From Microbacterium lushaniae (GTDB lineage Bacteria > Actinomycetota > Actinomycetes > Actinomycetales > Microbacteriaceae), in contig NZ_CP044232.1 of the NCBI RefSeq assembly GCF_008727775.1, positions 1,116,001 to 1,180,000 of the forward strand: 64,000 nucleotides of DNA, read 5' to 3'. Below the pieces are notes generated by a model that was not told the origin of the DNA, did not search any database, and saw only the letters and a program-made list of their open reading frames with translations. Numbering within the stretch: the first letter of the stretch is position 1; each line of letters starts with the position of its first letter. Of the stretch, positions 25,706 through 34,466 are shown piece after piece. The position numbers and the translations under genes were made by a program.

Positions 25706-26632
25706 ATGAGCCGTTCCGCAGACCCTGCCCGATACGACCTCGAGGGGCTCCGCGACCGGGTGCTCGCCGAAGAGGGCGGGACGGTGGATGACAGCATCCC
25801 CGAGCTCGCCGGTGCCGACGCCGACCTGTGCGCGATCGCGCTGGCGCTGCCCGACGGCACGGTGCGCGGCAGCACGCAGGCGGATGTGCCGTTCAGCATC
25901 CAGTCCGCCGTCAAGCCGTTCCTCTTCGCGCTCGCGCTGGTGGACACCGGCGGCGAGGCGCTGCACCGCATCGGGATCGAACCGACCGGCGAGGCGTTCG
26001 ACGCGATCAAACTGGAAAGCGGCACGGGGCGTCCGCCCAACCCGATGGTCAACGCCGGTGCGCTGCTGACGGCGGCTCTCGTCGACGGTGGCGATGTCGA
26101 GGGTCGCAACGAACGCATCCGGCGCGGCCTCGCGGCGTTCGCGGGGCGGGAGCTCGAGGTCGACGAAGACGTCGCGCGCAGCGAGCATCTGCTCGGCGAC
26201 CGCAATCACGCCCTCGCGCACCTGATGCGCGCCGAGGGCACGCTGGAGGTGGGGGCCGACGACGCGGTCGCCGTGTATGCGCGCGCGTGCGCGACCCTCG
26301 TGGACGCCGAGGCGCTCGCGGTCATGGGGGCGACGCTGGCGTGCGGGGGTGTGAACCCGGTGACGGGGGAGCGCGTGCTGCCGGAGGAATCGGCTCGTGA
26401 CGTCGTGTCGGTCATGGCCACGTGCGGTGTCTACGACGGATCGGGCCGGTGGATGCGCGGCGTCGGCATCCCCGCGAAATCCAGCGTCTCCGGCGCCATC
26501 GTGCTGTCGGCGCCGCGGACCCTCGGCGCCGCCGTGATCAGCCCCCCGCTGGACGAGCGGGGCACGAGCGTGCGCGGGCGCATCGCCTGCGAACGCCTCA
26601 GCGACGAACTGGGCCTGCACGTCTTCGGCTGA
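25706..26632 (+). CDS. glsA: Glutaminase A
   Basis: Hydrolyses L-glutamine to glutamate and ammonia; beta-lactamase-fold glutaminase of 308 aa, the usual length. The Ser-x-x-Lys catalytic pair is in FSIQSAVKPF and the substrate motif is RPPNPMVNAGA. Tyr and Ser motifs continue in MATCGVYDGSG and GIPAKSSVSG. ATG 25706 follows GGAGGG with very short spacing. Confidence 0.92.
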   Translation: MSRSADPARYDLEGLRDRVLAEEGGTVDDSIPELAGADADLCAIALALPDGTVRGSTQADVPFSIQSAVKPFLFALALVDTGGEALHRIGIEPTGEAFDAIKLESGTGRPPNPMVNAGALLTAALVDGGDVEGRNERIRRGLAAFAGRELEVDEDVARSEHLLGDRNHALAHLMRAEGTLEVGADDAVAVYARACATLVDAEALAVMGATLACGGVNPVTGERVLPEESARDVVSVMATCGVYDGSGRWMRGVGIPAKSSVSGAIVLSAPRTLGAAVISPPLDERGTSVRGRIACERLSDELGLHVFG

Positions 26633-26759
26633 CGGGCTTCAGCGGCGGTGGCGCCCCGCGCACACGCGCCCCGTCGAGTCAACCCACCCGACGAACAGGC
26701 CCCGCTCGTCGTAGACCTGTCATACGTCAGAATCCCCCCCGGACTCCGAGAGGATCGTC

Positions 26760-27806
26760 ATGTCGGAGAAGACCACATCCCGCCCCGACCCCGAGAGCGA
26801 TGCCAAGCCCGATTCGCCCGCTGAACTCACCAAGCGCTCCTGGAAGTACGTCCTCGTCAAGTCCGTCCGCGAGTTCTCCTCCGATCAGTGCCTGGACATC
26901 GCCGCCGCGCTGACCTACTTCGGGGTGCTCGCGCTGTTCCCCGGCCTGATCGCCGTCTTCTCGCTCCTGGGTGTGTTCGGGCAGGGCGGCGAGTCCGCGA
27001 AGGCCGTCCTCGAGATCGTCGACCAGGTCGCTCCCGGCGGGACGGCCGACACCCTGCGCGAACCGATCGAGCAGCTCGCTTCGGCGCCGGGGGCGGGTTT
27101 CGCCCTGGTCAGCGGAATCGTGCTGGCGATCTGGTCGGCCTCGGGGTACGTGGGCGCTTTCAGCCGGGCGATGAACCGCATCTACGAGATCGAGGAGGGG
27201 CGTCCCTTCTGGAAGCTCAAGCCCATCCAGCTCCTGCTGACGGTCATCCTCGTCATCCTCGTGACCCTCGCCGCCTTGATCCTCGTGGTCTCCGGGCCGA
27301 TCGCCGAGGCGCTCGGCAGCGCCATCGGGCTGGGGGATGTGGCCCTGACGGTGTGGCAGATCGCCAAGTGGCCGGTGCTCCTGATCATCGTCGTCCTCGC
27401 CCTCGCGATCCTCTACTACGGAGCCCCCAACGCCAAGCAGCCCAAGTTCCAGTGGATCAGCGTGGGCGCGATCATCGCGATCGTCGTGCTGGGCATCGCC
27501 ACGGCCGGGTTCTTCTTCTACGTCTCGAACTTCTCCAACTACGACCGCACCTACGGGTCGCTGGCCGGTGTGATCATCTTCCTTCTGTGGCTGTGGATCG
27601 CCAACCTTGCGATCCTCTTCGGCGCCGAGGTGGATGCCGAGCTCGAACGGGGCCGACAGCTCCAGGCGGGCGTGGCGGCCGAGCGTGACATCCAGCTCCC
27701 TCCCCGCGACACCCGCAAGAGCGACAAAGCCGCCGAGAAGGAGAAGAAGGACATCGAGGAGGGCCGCCGGATCCGCATGGAGCACGGTGACGATCGCGAC
27801 TCATGA
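26760..27806 (+). CDS. YihY/virulence factor BrkB family membrane protein
   Basis: Inner-membrane protein of 348 aa with six hydrophobic helices (from AAALTYFGVLALFPGLIAVF at about 45 to the segment near 290) and a charged, Lys/Glu-rich cytoplasmic tail of about 55 residues. The sequence YGSLAGVIIFLLWLWIANLAILFGAEVDAELE is the family's C-terminal signature. Function in bacteria is unclear. An AGAGG tract precedes ATG 26760. Confidence 0.88.
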   Translation: MSEKTTSRPDPESDAKPDSPAELTKRSWKYVLVKSVREFSSDQCLDIAAALTYFGVLALFPGLIAVFSLLGVFGQGGESAKAVLEIVDQVAPGGTADTLREPIEQLASAPGAGFALVSGIVLAIWSASGYVGAFSRAMNRIYEIEEGRPFWKLKPIQLLLTVILVILVTLAALILVVSGPIAEALGSAIGLGDVALTVWQIAKWPVLLIIVVLALAILYYGAPNAKQPKFQWISVGAIIAIVVLGIATAGFFFYVSNFSNYDRTYGSLAGVIIFLLWLWIANLAILFGAEVDAELERGRQLQAGVAAERDIQLPPRDTRKSDKAAEKEKKDIEEGRRIRMEHGDDRDS

Positions 27807-27875
27807 GCTCGTGGTCACGCGCACGTTGTCTCGCTTGGCTTCGGTAAACGGGAATACCATGCGAGAGTAGCGAGC

Positions 27876-29051
27876 GTGAACTCGTTCGGTGATTCCGTGG
27901 AAGTCTGGCCTGCGCACCGGTTCGAGGGCGACGGGGCTGCCATCCCGCCGAGCATCGCCGAGCTGGACTACGCGCCGTCGCTGCGCACCGTCGGAACGTG
28001 CGAGGCGGCGCTCATCGCCGTCGCGCAAGCGGATGCCCACGCCGCAGGGTCCCGCGGGGCGCTGTCGCAGTTCATGGTCAGATGCGAGTCGATTGCCTCG
28101 GCGCGCATCGACGGGATCCGCGCAGACGAAGGCCAGTACGCCCAGGCGCTCGCCGGCATCGGCGAGGATGACAGTGCCAGGCGCGTGGTCGCCACCGCGT
28201 CCGCCGTGGCGCATCTGCTCGACCGGGTCGACGCGCGCGGGGCTTTCGCCGTGGGCGACCTGCAGTCTGCTCACGTCGTCCTGATGGGGACAGAGGCGGG
28301 ACCCCGGTCCGCAGACGATCCGATCAGTCACACCCAGACCTCGACACGATCGCCCTCGGATGCGCCCTATGTCCCGCCGCGGCCGGACCGCGTCCCCGCG
28401 CTCCTGGACGACCTCGTCGCTTTCCTCAATCGCGACGACGTCCCCGTCATCGTTCAGACCGCCATCGCGCACGCTCAGTTCGCGTCGATCCGCCCGTTCG
28501 CCGACGGCAACGGCCGCATCGGACGCGCCCTGCTCGTGGCCTCCCTGCGGCGTCGCGGTGTGAGCAGCCACGCCGTGGTGCCGGTGGCCGGCGGCCTGGA
28601 GGCGAGGCAGGAGGAGTACGCCGAGTCGCTCGTGGCCTACCGGGACGGCGACCCTTCGCCGATCATCGTCCTGGTGGCCAACTGCGCGCGTGTGGCCGCC
28701 ATCGAGTCACGCATCACCGCGGCGCGCGTGAAGGAGCTCCCCGACGCGTGGCGGGCGGCAGTCAAACCGCGGCGGGGCTCCGCGGCGGCGGCGCTCGTGG
28801 CGGCCTTCGCCGAACACCCGGCCATGGGTGCCGCCGAGCTCGAGCGGTACGGCGGTGCCGGACGGGCTCGCGCCTATGAGGCGGTGGAGAGACTGGTATC
28901 GGCCGGCGTCATCCGCGAGGTCACGGGCCGCAAGCGCGGCCGCGTATGGGCGGCCACCGATCTCCTGGCCGAGGGGGAAGACCTCGGCCGGCGAATCCGG
29001 GCCGGCATGGGTGGCGGGCGGAGGGAGCCCGCATCCGCGCCCCCCGCGTGA
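27876..29051 (+). CDS. Fic-family protein with substituted catalytic histidine
   Basis: Protein of 391 aa: Fic_N-like region (SQFMVRCESIASARIDGIRA at about 64-83), Fic core, then a winged-helix-like C-terminus (about 300-385). The core reads IRPFADGNGRIGR, where HPFxDGNGRxxR is expected, so the catalytic His is Arg (about residue 206, codon CGC); the rest of the nucleotide-binding loop is kept. The inhibitory motif (S/T)xxxE(G/N) appears as SARIDG, with Asp for Glu. AMPylation is therefore doubtful; nucleotide binding and DNA binding remain possible. GTG 27876 is the start. Confidence 0.85.
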   Translation: MNSFGDSVEVWPAHRFEGDGAAIPPSIAELDYAPSLRTVGTCEAALIAVAQADAHAAGSRGALSQFMVRCESIASARIDGIRADEGQYAQALAGIGEDDSARRVVATASAVAHLLDRVDARGAFAVGDLQSAHVVLMGTEAGPRSADDPISHTQTSTRSPSDAPYVPPRPDRVPALLDDLVAFLNRDDVPVIVQTAIAHAQFASIRPFADGNGRIGRALLVASLRRRGVSSHAVVPVAGGLEARQEEYAESLVAYRDGDPSPIIVLVANCARVAAIESRITAARVKELPDAWRAAVKPRRGSAAAALVAAFAEHPAMGAAELERYGGAGRARAYEAVERLVSAGVIREVTGRKRGRVWAATDLLAEGEDLGRRIRAGMGGGRREPASAPPA

Positions 29052-29055
29052 GCGG

Positions 29056-29463
29056 TCAGACGGACGGATAGGACCGGACGAAGCCGCGCAGCGCGTCCTC
29101 TTCCGGAAGATCCACCCACAGGCGGATGCTGTCGGTGTCCGCCCCGACTCCGTTGACCAGCGCCGCCCCGCCCAGCTGGTCCAGCAGTGGGGCCATTCGC
29201 TCGGCACGCACGGTCGAGACGTACCCGATGCTCCGGCCCTGCGCGTACACGGCGATGGCCGACGGATCGCGGCGGTTGGCGGGTTCGCGACGCAGGACGT
29301 AGAGCCGGTCGCCGGCCAGTCTCCGCTCGGGGTCGTGCACACGGTACGGGGTGCCCTTCACCCGCACGCGCGTGGAGGCCAGCTCCCGCAGGTCGGGGAG
29401 AGCGGAGTGGTCAAGCTCCGACATCGACAGAAGATGTCGCACGCGTTCCCACCAGATAGGCAT
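29056..29463 (-). CDS. HIRAN-domain protein
   Basis: Protein of 135 aa. The C-terminal 90 residues match the HIRAN pattern: VRVKGTPYRV, then GDRLYVLRREPANRRDPSAIAVYAQGRSIGYVSTVRAERMAP. HIRAN domains in other proteins bind DNA ends or 3'-OH termini. It is free-standing here, convergent with the Fic gene (stops 5 nt apart). Role unknown. Confidence 0.78.
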   Translation of the reverse strand: MPIWWERVRHLLSMSELDHSALPDLRELASTRVRVKGTPYRVHDPERRLAGDRLYVLRREPANRRDPSAIAVYAQGRSIGYVSTVRAERMAPLLDQLGGAALVNGVGADTDSIRLWVDLPEEDALRGFVRSYPSV

Positions 29464-29517
29464 GCTTCGACAGTATCCGCCGGCGCCTGGGAGACCGCCC
29501 GGGCGGGACGGTCGCGC

Positions 29518-30345
29518 TCAGCGCACGACGGCGGTGGCCGTGGCGAGCGTGAGCAGGACGTCGTGGCTGGTGGATCCGAGCAGGAACCGGGCGACGGCGC
29601 CGCGTCCGCGGGAGCCCACGACGGCAAGGCGCGCCTCCGCCGACACCCGGTTCACCAGCGCGGCGGGGTCGGCGGCTTCGACGATGCGGCGCACCTCGAG
29701 GTCGGGGTAATCCTGCGCGAGGCCCGCGAGCGAGAGCCCCATGGCTTCCTCGGCCAGATGCTGGGCGTTCTCGCGGTAGTCGTCGGGGTAGGTGATGACG
29801 CCCAGGGGCGCGGTGACGGGCATCCACGCGGTGACGGCGATCAGCGGCTCGCCCTGGCGGTCGGCCTCGGCCGCGGCGAATCGGATCGCCGCCTCGGAGA
29901 GGTCGGATCCGTCGACTCCGACCACGACGCCGCTGCGGCCGGACAGGTCCGACTGCGGCACGACGACCACGGGGCACGACGCCGCCGCGGCGATCCGGAC
30001 GCCGTGAGGGCCGCGGGCGACCCGGGATCCGGTTCCCCGGTAGTCGCTGCCGATGACCAGGAGGTCGGCGTTCTCGGATGCGGCGAGCAGCTGTTCGACC
30101 GGCTTGCCGCGGGTGACCCGCACCTCGGCGGCCCCCAGCTCCTCGGCCATGCGTTCGAGGTGCCCGCGGGTGACCGCGAGGGCATCGTCGAGCACGGCAC
30201 CCTCGCCGACCACGCCGAGCGCGCCGCCGACGACCGACATCAGCACCAGCCGATCGCCGCGATCGGACGCGCGCTGGGCAGCCCACTCCGCCGCTGCGCG
30301 CGCCGCTGGGGAGTCGGTCATCCCGACCAGGATCGTTCCGTTCAT
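29518..30345 (-). CDS. Universal stress protein, tandem UspA domains
   Basis: Protein of 275 aa with two UspA domains. Each ends with an ATP-binding G-2X-G-9X-G(S/T)-type motif: GSDYRGTGSRVARGPHGVRI in the first and GSRGRGAVARFLLGSTSHDVL in the second. The N-terminus GTILVGMTDSPAARAAAEWA is typical. ATG 30345 is preceded by GGAGG 8 nt upstream. In actinobacteria such proteins are often stress- or hypoxia-regulated; no regulator site could be recognised here. Confidence 0.9.
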   Translation of the reverse strand: MNGTILVGMTDSPAARAAAEWAAQRASDRGDRLVLMSVVGGALGVVGEGAVLDDALAVTRGHLERMAEELGAAEVRVTRGKPVEQLLAASENADLLVIGSDYRGTGSRVARGPHGVRIAAAASCPVVVVPQSDLSGRSGVVVGVDGSDLSEAAIRFAAAEADRQGEPLIAVTAWMPVTAPLGVITYPDDYRENAQHLAEEAMGLSLAGLAQDYPDLEVRRIVEAADPAALVNRVSAEARLAVVGSRGRGAVARFLLGSTSHDVLLTLATATAVVR

Positions 30346-30451
30346 GCGTATGCCTCCGCTGCCAGCGTATCGGCGTGACATCCACACCCCGTGCAGGGCG
30401 GGGCGCCGGGACGGTGCTCAGCCGCTCCGTCGCGCGTCACCGAGTCCCGTG

Positions 30452-31957
30452 TCACCGCGGGGTGGCCGCGGCGCGCCTGCGTCGCGTCGGGCTGGCGATG
30501 ACCAGCAGCGAGCCGACCACGAGGCCGCCGGCGCCGGCCCAGAGGAGAGGCGCGGGAGTGTCCGCTCCCGTGGCCGGGAGCACCCCGGGCACCTCTGCGC
30601 GGCGCGTCACCGTGTTGGTGATCGTCGCCGTTGCCCCCGTCTCGGCGATGAAGACCTCCTGAGGCGCGTCGGTCGTCACATCCACCATGGACGTCGCACC
30701 GGTCGCGGGCTCAGCGATGACGCAGGTCGCGCCGACGGCGATGCCCGGGAAGGTGAAGACCTGGGTCGTGGACGCGCCCTGCGGGATGTCCGCTACCCGT
30801 GCCACGCCGTCACCGCAATCGACGGTCAGCTGACTGGCCCCTTGTTGGCCCACTCCGGCCCCCGCGAAAGCCTTGTTGACGGTCAGACTGGCCGCCGCGA
30901 CGAACTGGGCAGGCGCTTGGGCGGTGGCCTCCAACGTGGCGGTTTCGGCAAGGATGAGTTTTTGCAACTCATCGACGCCCGGTGCCAGACCGTCATAGAG
31001 GTACACCCGCCCGCGCTGGACGGCCACGACCGCTCGAGCGCTCAGCAGCGTCTCGTCCACCGCGCCGGTTCCGCTGCCCACCCACACCTGGGCCCCCGAG
31101 GTGGTCGGGTAGGGGTTGGGGAGAGGAGCGGTGGCCGCCGCGTCACCGTACATCGTGTACCCGTCGGGCACGGAGAGGGTCACGCTCGGGGCGTCCGTTG
31201 TCACGGTGAACGGGCCGGCCGCCGACCCCACCGGCGCGGCGGCAGCGGGCGGGGTGATGGACACCGCCGGGGGAGGAGGCTCGGTCACAGGGCCGTTGAG
31301 CTGCGCGGCCGCGATGATTCCTGCCGTCGCTGCCCGGATCGGCAAGCCTGTGTTCAGGATGAAGCCGTCCGTGAAATACCAGATGGCCGATTGCACGGCG
31401 GCGGCCTGTTCGCCTTCGGACAGACCCGCCGGTGCGCCGGGGACCGCGGGGTAGAAGTTGTTCAGAATGTAGGTGACGTACCCGAGGTTCTGGACGTTGG
31501 ATTCGTCCCACGTCCCGTTCTCGTAACCGCCGCCGATCAGGGTCCCGACGCGGATGTCGATGCAGTACATCTCGGCGGTCAGTGCCGGATCCGTCACGCT
31601 CGCGGTGTTGATCAGCGCGGTGAAGCCGCCGCCCTGGGTGTACTCCGCGGGGGGTGCAGCGGGGTAGGGCGCCGTCGGGTCCTGCGGCGTCGGGGTGGCC
31701 GGATACCCTCCCGTCAACCTCGCTCCGGCCCCGAGGCCGGTCACCTCGATATCGGTGTTCGGTCCGTCCGGCGATTCGATGATGGGAGACTCCTCGGTGA
31801 GCCTCGCTTGGGCAGACCCCCCGACGGGGAGGAAGATGACGAAGGTGAGAGCGGCCACCCCGGCGATCGCGGCCATCGCGGCCGTCGCCCAGAGGACGGA
31901 CGCGGGGAGACGTCTGCCGGGGTTCCGGGATCGAAGACGGGGGCGCGAGTAGGTCAC
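30452..31957 (-). CDS. Thioester-domain, LPXTG-type surface protein (paralogue 1)
   Basis: Cell-wall-anchored protein of 501 aa. It has a signal peptide with a long basic N-region and a hydrophobic core about 21-44, then a thioester (TQxA-like) domain with Cys at about 132 in MYCID and Gln at about 189 in AVQSAIWYFTDGF, which could form an internal thioester bond to host or surface nucleophiles. A DUF5979-like domain follows (VNKAFAGAGVGQQGASQLTV). The C-terminus is LPATG at about 460, a hydrophobic helix and RRRR, a sortase signal. GTG 31957 has GAAAGG upstream and lies 37 nt downstream of its paralogue's stop, so the two form an operon. Confidence 0.87.
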   Translation of the reverse strand: MTYSRPRLRSRNPGRRLPASVLWATAAMAAIAGVAALTFVIFLPVGGSAQARLTEESPIIESPDGPNTDIEVTGLGAGARLTGGYPATPTPQDPTAPYPAAPPAEYTQGGGFTALINTASVTDPALTAEMYCIDIRVGTLIGGGYENGTWDESNVQNLGYVTYILNNFYPAVPGAPAGLSEGEQAAAVQSAIWYFTDGFILNTGLPIRAATAGIIAAAQLNGPVTEPPPPAVSITPPAAAAPVGSAAGPFTVTTDAPSVTLSVPDGYTMYGDAAATAPLPNPYPTTSGAQVWVGSGTGAVDETLLSARAVVAVQRGRVYLYDGLAPGVDELQKLILAETATLEATAQAPAQFVAAASLTVNKAFAGAGVGQQGASQLTVDCGDGVARVADIPQGASTTQVFTFPGIAVGATCVIAEPATGATSMVDVTTDAPQEVFIAETGATATITNTVTRRAEVPGVLPATGADTPAPLLWAGAGGLVVGSLLVIASPTRRRRAAATPR

Positions 31958-31994
31958 GGGGAGGCCTTTCGTCGGTGTCGGGGGACCAGCGCGG

Positions 31995-33509
31995 CTACGA
32001 CCAAGGCGGTCGCGCCGAGTTCCCGGGTTGGCGGAGGAGCGTCAGACGCGCGGCTACCAGGAGGGCGCCCCCCAGCAGCCCCGCGAGGCCGCCCCACAAG
32101 AGCGGGAACGGAGTTTCCGTGCCCGTCGCCGGGAGAACTCCGGGCACATCCCCACGCCGTGTCACGGTATTGGTGATCGTCGCCGTCGCGCCCGTGTCGG
32201 TGATCACGACCTGCTGAGGCGCGTCGCTGGTCACATCCACCGCGGTGGTCGCACCCGTCGTCGGTTCGGTGATGACGCACGTGGCCCCCACCCCGATACC
32301 CGTGAACGGGAACGACTGAGTCGTGGACGCGCCGGCTGGGATGGTCGTCGAACGCGGAACCCCGTCGCCGCAGTCGACGACCAGCTCCATCGCTCCCTGC
32401 TGGCCGACGGCGTCACCGGCGAAGGCCTTGGTGATCGTGAGGCCGGCCACGGCGAAGAACTCGGCGGTCGCCTGCGCCGTCGCCGTCGTCTCCAGCTGGG
32501 CCGTCTCGGCGAGAATGAGAGGCTGGGACTCCGGGAGGCCCGGTGCCAGGCCGTCGTAGAGGTAGACCCGGCCACGCGGCACGGCGACCGATGCGGTCGC
32601 GGTCAGGACCGTCGTATCGGCCGCGCCGGATTCGCTGCCGACCCACACCTGTGCGCCCGAGGTGGTGGTGTACGGGTTGGGGAGAGGGGTGCCCCCGACC
32701 GCACTGCCGTACATGGCGTATCCGGCGGGGACAGCGAGGGCCACCGCCGCGGCGTCGGCGGTGACGGTGAACGGTCCGGCAAGGGAGCCCACCCCCACGG
32801 AGCTCGAGGCCGGAGTGATGGCGAGCGGGAGCTCAGGCTCCGGGGCCGGGGAGTTCCCCTGCGCGTCGGCGATGATCTCGGCCGTGGCGGCACGGACGCT
32901 GTCGGCCGGGTCGAGCACGAAGCCGTCGGTGAAGTACCAGATCGCCGCCTGTACCGCGGCGGCGCGCTGGTTCGGCGTGCCCAGCGTGGCCGGGGCGCCG
33001 GGGACGGCCGGGTAGTAGTTGTTCAGGATGTAGGCCACCTGCCCGAGGTTCGCTACCTCCGACTCGCTCCAGGAGCCGGACTCGTACCCGACACCGACGT
33101 ACGCGGGGGTGCGAGCGCTGATGCAGAACACCTGCCCCCTTTGGCTCAGATCCGAGACGCGGGCCACGTTGAGCACGCCGGCGAACCCGCTCCGCACGGT
33201 ATACCCCGCGGGGGGTGCGGCAGGGTAGTCCGCTTGCGGATCCGGCACGACGGCGGTGGCCGGATATCCGCCGCTGATCCTCTGGCCCGCGCCGGTCGAC
33301 GCCAGCTCGATCGCGGTGTCCGGCCCGTCCGGCGACTCGATGACCGGCGCACCGTCCTCGATCCACGCGTTGGCCGCTCCGCCAACGGGGACGATCAGCA
33401 TCGCGGCGATTGCAAGCGCCATGACCAGGGCCGCTTTTGCGGAGCGGGCGCGCGGCGGCCGCGATCGCGACGAGGCCGCCGAGCGGCTTCGAGCAGCGTG
33501 CGGATCCAT
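31995..33509 (-). CDS. Thioester-domain, LPXTG-type surface protein (paralogue 2)
   Basis: Protein of 504 aa with the same layout as its neighbour: signal peptide (hydrophobic core ALVMALAIAAMLIVPVGG), thioester domain with Cys in VFCISA and Gln in AVQAAIWYFTDGF, a DUF5979-like region (ITKAFAGDAVGQQGAMELVV), then LPATG at about 459 and a membrane helix. An AGGAGG precedes ATG 33509. First gene of the pair, transcribed divergently from the DevR-like regulator. It probably arose by tandem duplication. Confidence 0.87.
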   Translation of the reverse strand: MDPHAARSRSAASSRSRPPRARSAKAALVMALAIAAMLIVPVGGAANAWIEDGAPVIESPDGPDTAIELASTGAGQRISGGYPATAVVPDPQADYPAAPPAGYTVRSGFAGVLNVARVSDLSQRGQVFCISARTPAYVGVGYESGSWSESEVANLGQVAYILNNYYPAVPGAPATLGTPNQRAAAVQAAIWYFTDGFVLDPADSVRAATAEIIADAQGNSPAPEPELPLAITPASSSVGVGSLAGPFTVTADAAAVALAVPAGYAMYGSAVGGTPLPNPYTTTSGAQVWVGSESGAADTTVLTATASVAVPRGRVYLYDGLAPGLPESQPLILAETAQLETTATAQATAEFFAVAGLTITKAFAGDAVGQQGAMELVVDCGDGVPRSTTIPAGASTTQSFPFTGIGVGATCVITEPTTGATTAVDVTSDAPQQVVITDTGATATITNTVTRRGDVPGVLPATGTETPFPLLWGGLAGLLGGALLVAARLTLLRQPGNSARPPWS

Positions 33510-33674
33510 GGCGCCTCCTGGGGGTCGCTCCCAGTGAATCGCCCGGGTAGAAGGCCGCACAGGGTCCAAGGTCCCGGCGCCGGATCCGCCCCCTGTCAGG
33601 CGACGCGCGCAAGCCCCTCTTGCAATTCCCGCAGACGTGCTTATGGTGTGTGCACCTGGACGGGAGGTGCCCCC

Positions 33675-34400
33675 ATGTTCGGAGAATCGGTGACCGCGCC
33701 TGCGGTGGTCCGGCAACGTGTTGTCGGCCAAGAATCGATACTCATCAGGATTTTCCTGATTCATTCCCACGAGATATTCCGACGAGGCCTGCGAGATCTC
33801 ATCGGCGCGGCGCGCGACCTGGTGGTCGTCGGCGAATCCGGCTCGGTGCACGAGAGCGCCCGCCGGATCGCGGTGAGCCTGCCCGATGTGGTGATCATCG
33901 ACGCCGTGCTGCCTGATGGCAACGGCGTCGAACTGGCCCGCAGCATCCGCGCGCAGAATCGCCGCGCCCGCTGCCTCATCCTCGGCCGACCGGGCCGCGA
34001 GGAGGTGCGCGGGGATGCGGCGGCCGCCGGAGCCCACGGATACCTGCCCGACGACGTGCAGGCCCGCATCCTGCTCGATGTGATCCGTCGGGTGGCGCGA
34101 GGCGAGCAGGTCGCCGCGCGCATCGCGGTGTCACCCCGGCCCGAGCCCGAGACGACTCCGGCGCCCGACGGCGACCGCGACCCGCATCTGACGACGCGGG
34201 AGCGACAGGTGCTGCGCCTCATCGCTTCGGGGATGAGCAACCGGCAGATCGGCGAACAGCTCGGCCTGGCGGAGAAGACCGTCAAGAACTACGTGTCGGC
34301 GCTGCTGGCGAAGCTGCATGTGCAGCGCCGAACGCAGGCGGCGATCTACGAGATGACGCACAAGCCCGGCATCGAGGCAGATGCGCCGCGGACGCGGTAG
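33675..34400 (+). CDS. NarL/DevR-like response regulator with degenerate receiver
   Basis: Protein of 241 aa. The receiver-like domain (about 24-140) keeps an Asp at about residue 76 in VVIIDAVLPDGNG, but the usual acidic pair is replaced (IFLIHSHEIFRRGL), and the conserved Thr/Ser and Lys positions are missing. The C-terminal LuxR-type HTH (LTTRERQVLRLIASGMSNRQIGEQLGLAEKTVKNYVSALLAKL) is intact, and its AEKTVKNYVS stretch is very like mycobacterial DevR. No histidine kinase is adjacent. It faces the thioester-protein operon and may control it. Confidence 0.86.
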   Translation: MFGESVTAPAVVRQRVVGQESILIRIFLIHSHEIFRRGLRDLIGAARDLVVVGESGSVHESARRIAVSLPDVVIIDAVLPDGNGVELARSIRAQNRRARCLILGRPGREEVRGDAAAAGAHGYLPDDVQARILLDVIRRVARGEQVAARIAVSPRPEPETTPAPDGDRDPHLTTRERQVLRLIASGMSNRQIGEQLGLAEKTVKNYVSALLAKLHVQRRTQAAIYEMTHKPGIEADAPRTR

Positions 34401-34424
34401 GCGACGGATCGCGAGAAGAACAAG

Positions 34425-34462
34425 GGGTCGGTGGCGAGACCTCGACGACCCGCCACCGACCC
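34425..34462. terminator. Bidirectional hairpin between convergent genes
   Basis: Perfect 12-bp stem GGGTCGGTGGCG / CGCCACCGACCC with a 14-nt loop, between the end of the DevR-like gene and the end of the SDR gene on the other strand. Confidence 0.75.
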
Positions 34463-34466
34463 GGTC

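Noticed and set aside
26765..26790. Short similarity (CCACATCCCGCCC) to the arm of the 67-bp repeat
   Set aside because: It lies in the coding start of the YihY gene, lacks the second arm and centre, and is short enough to be chance.
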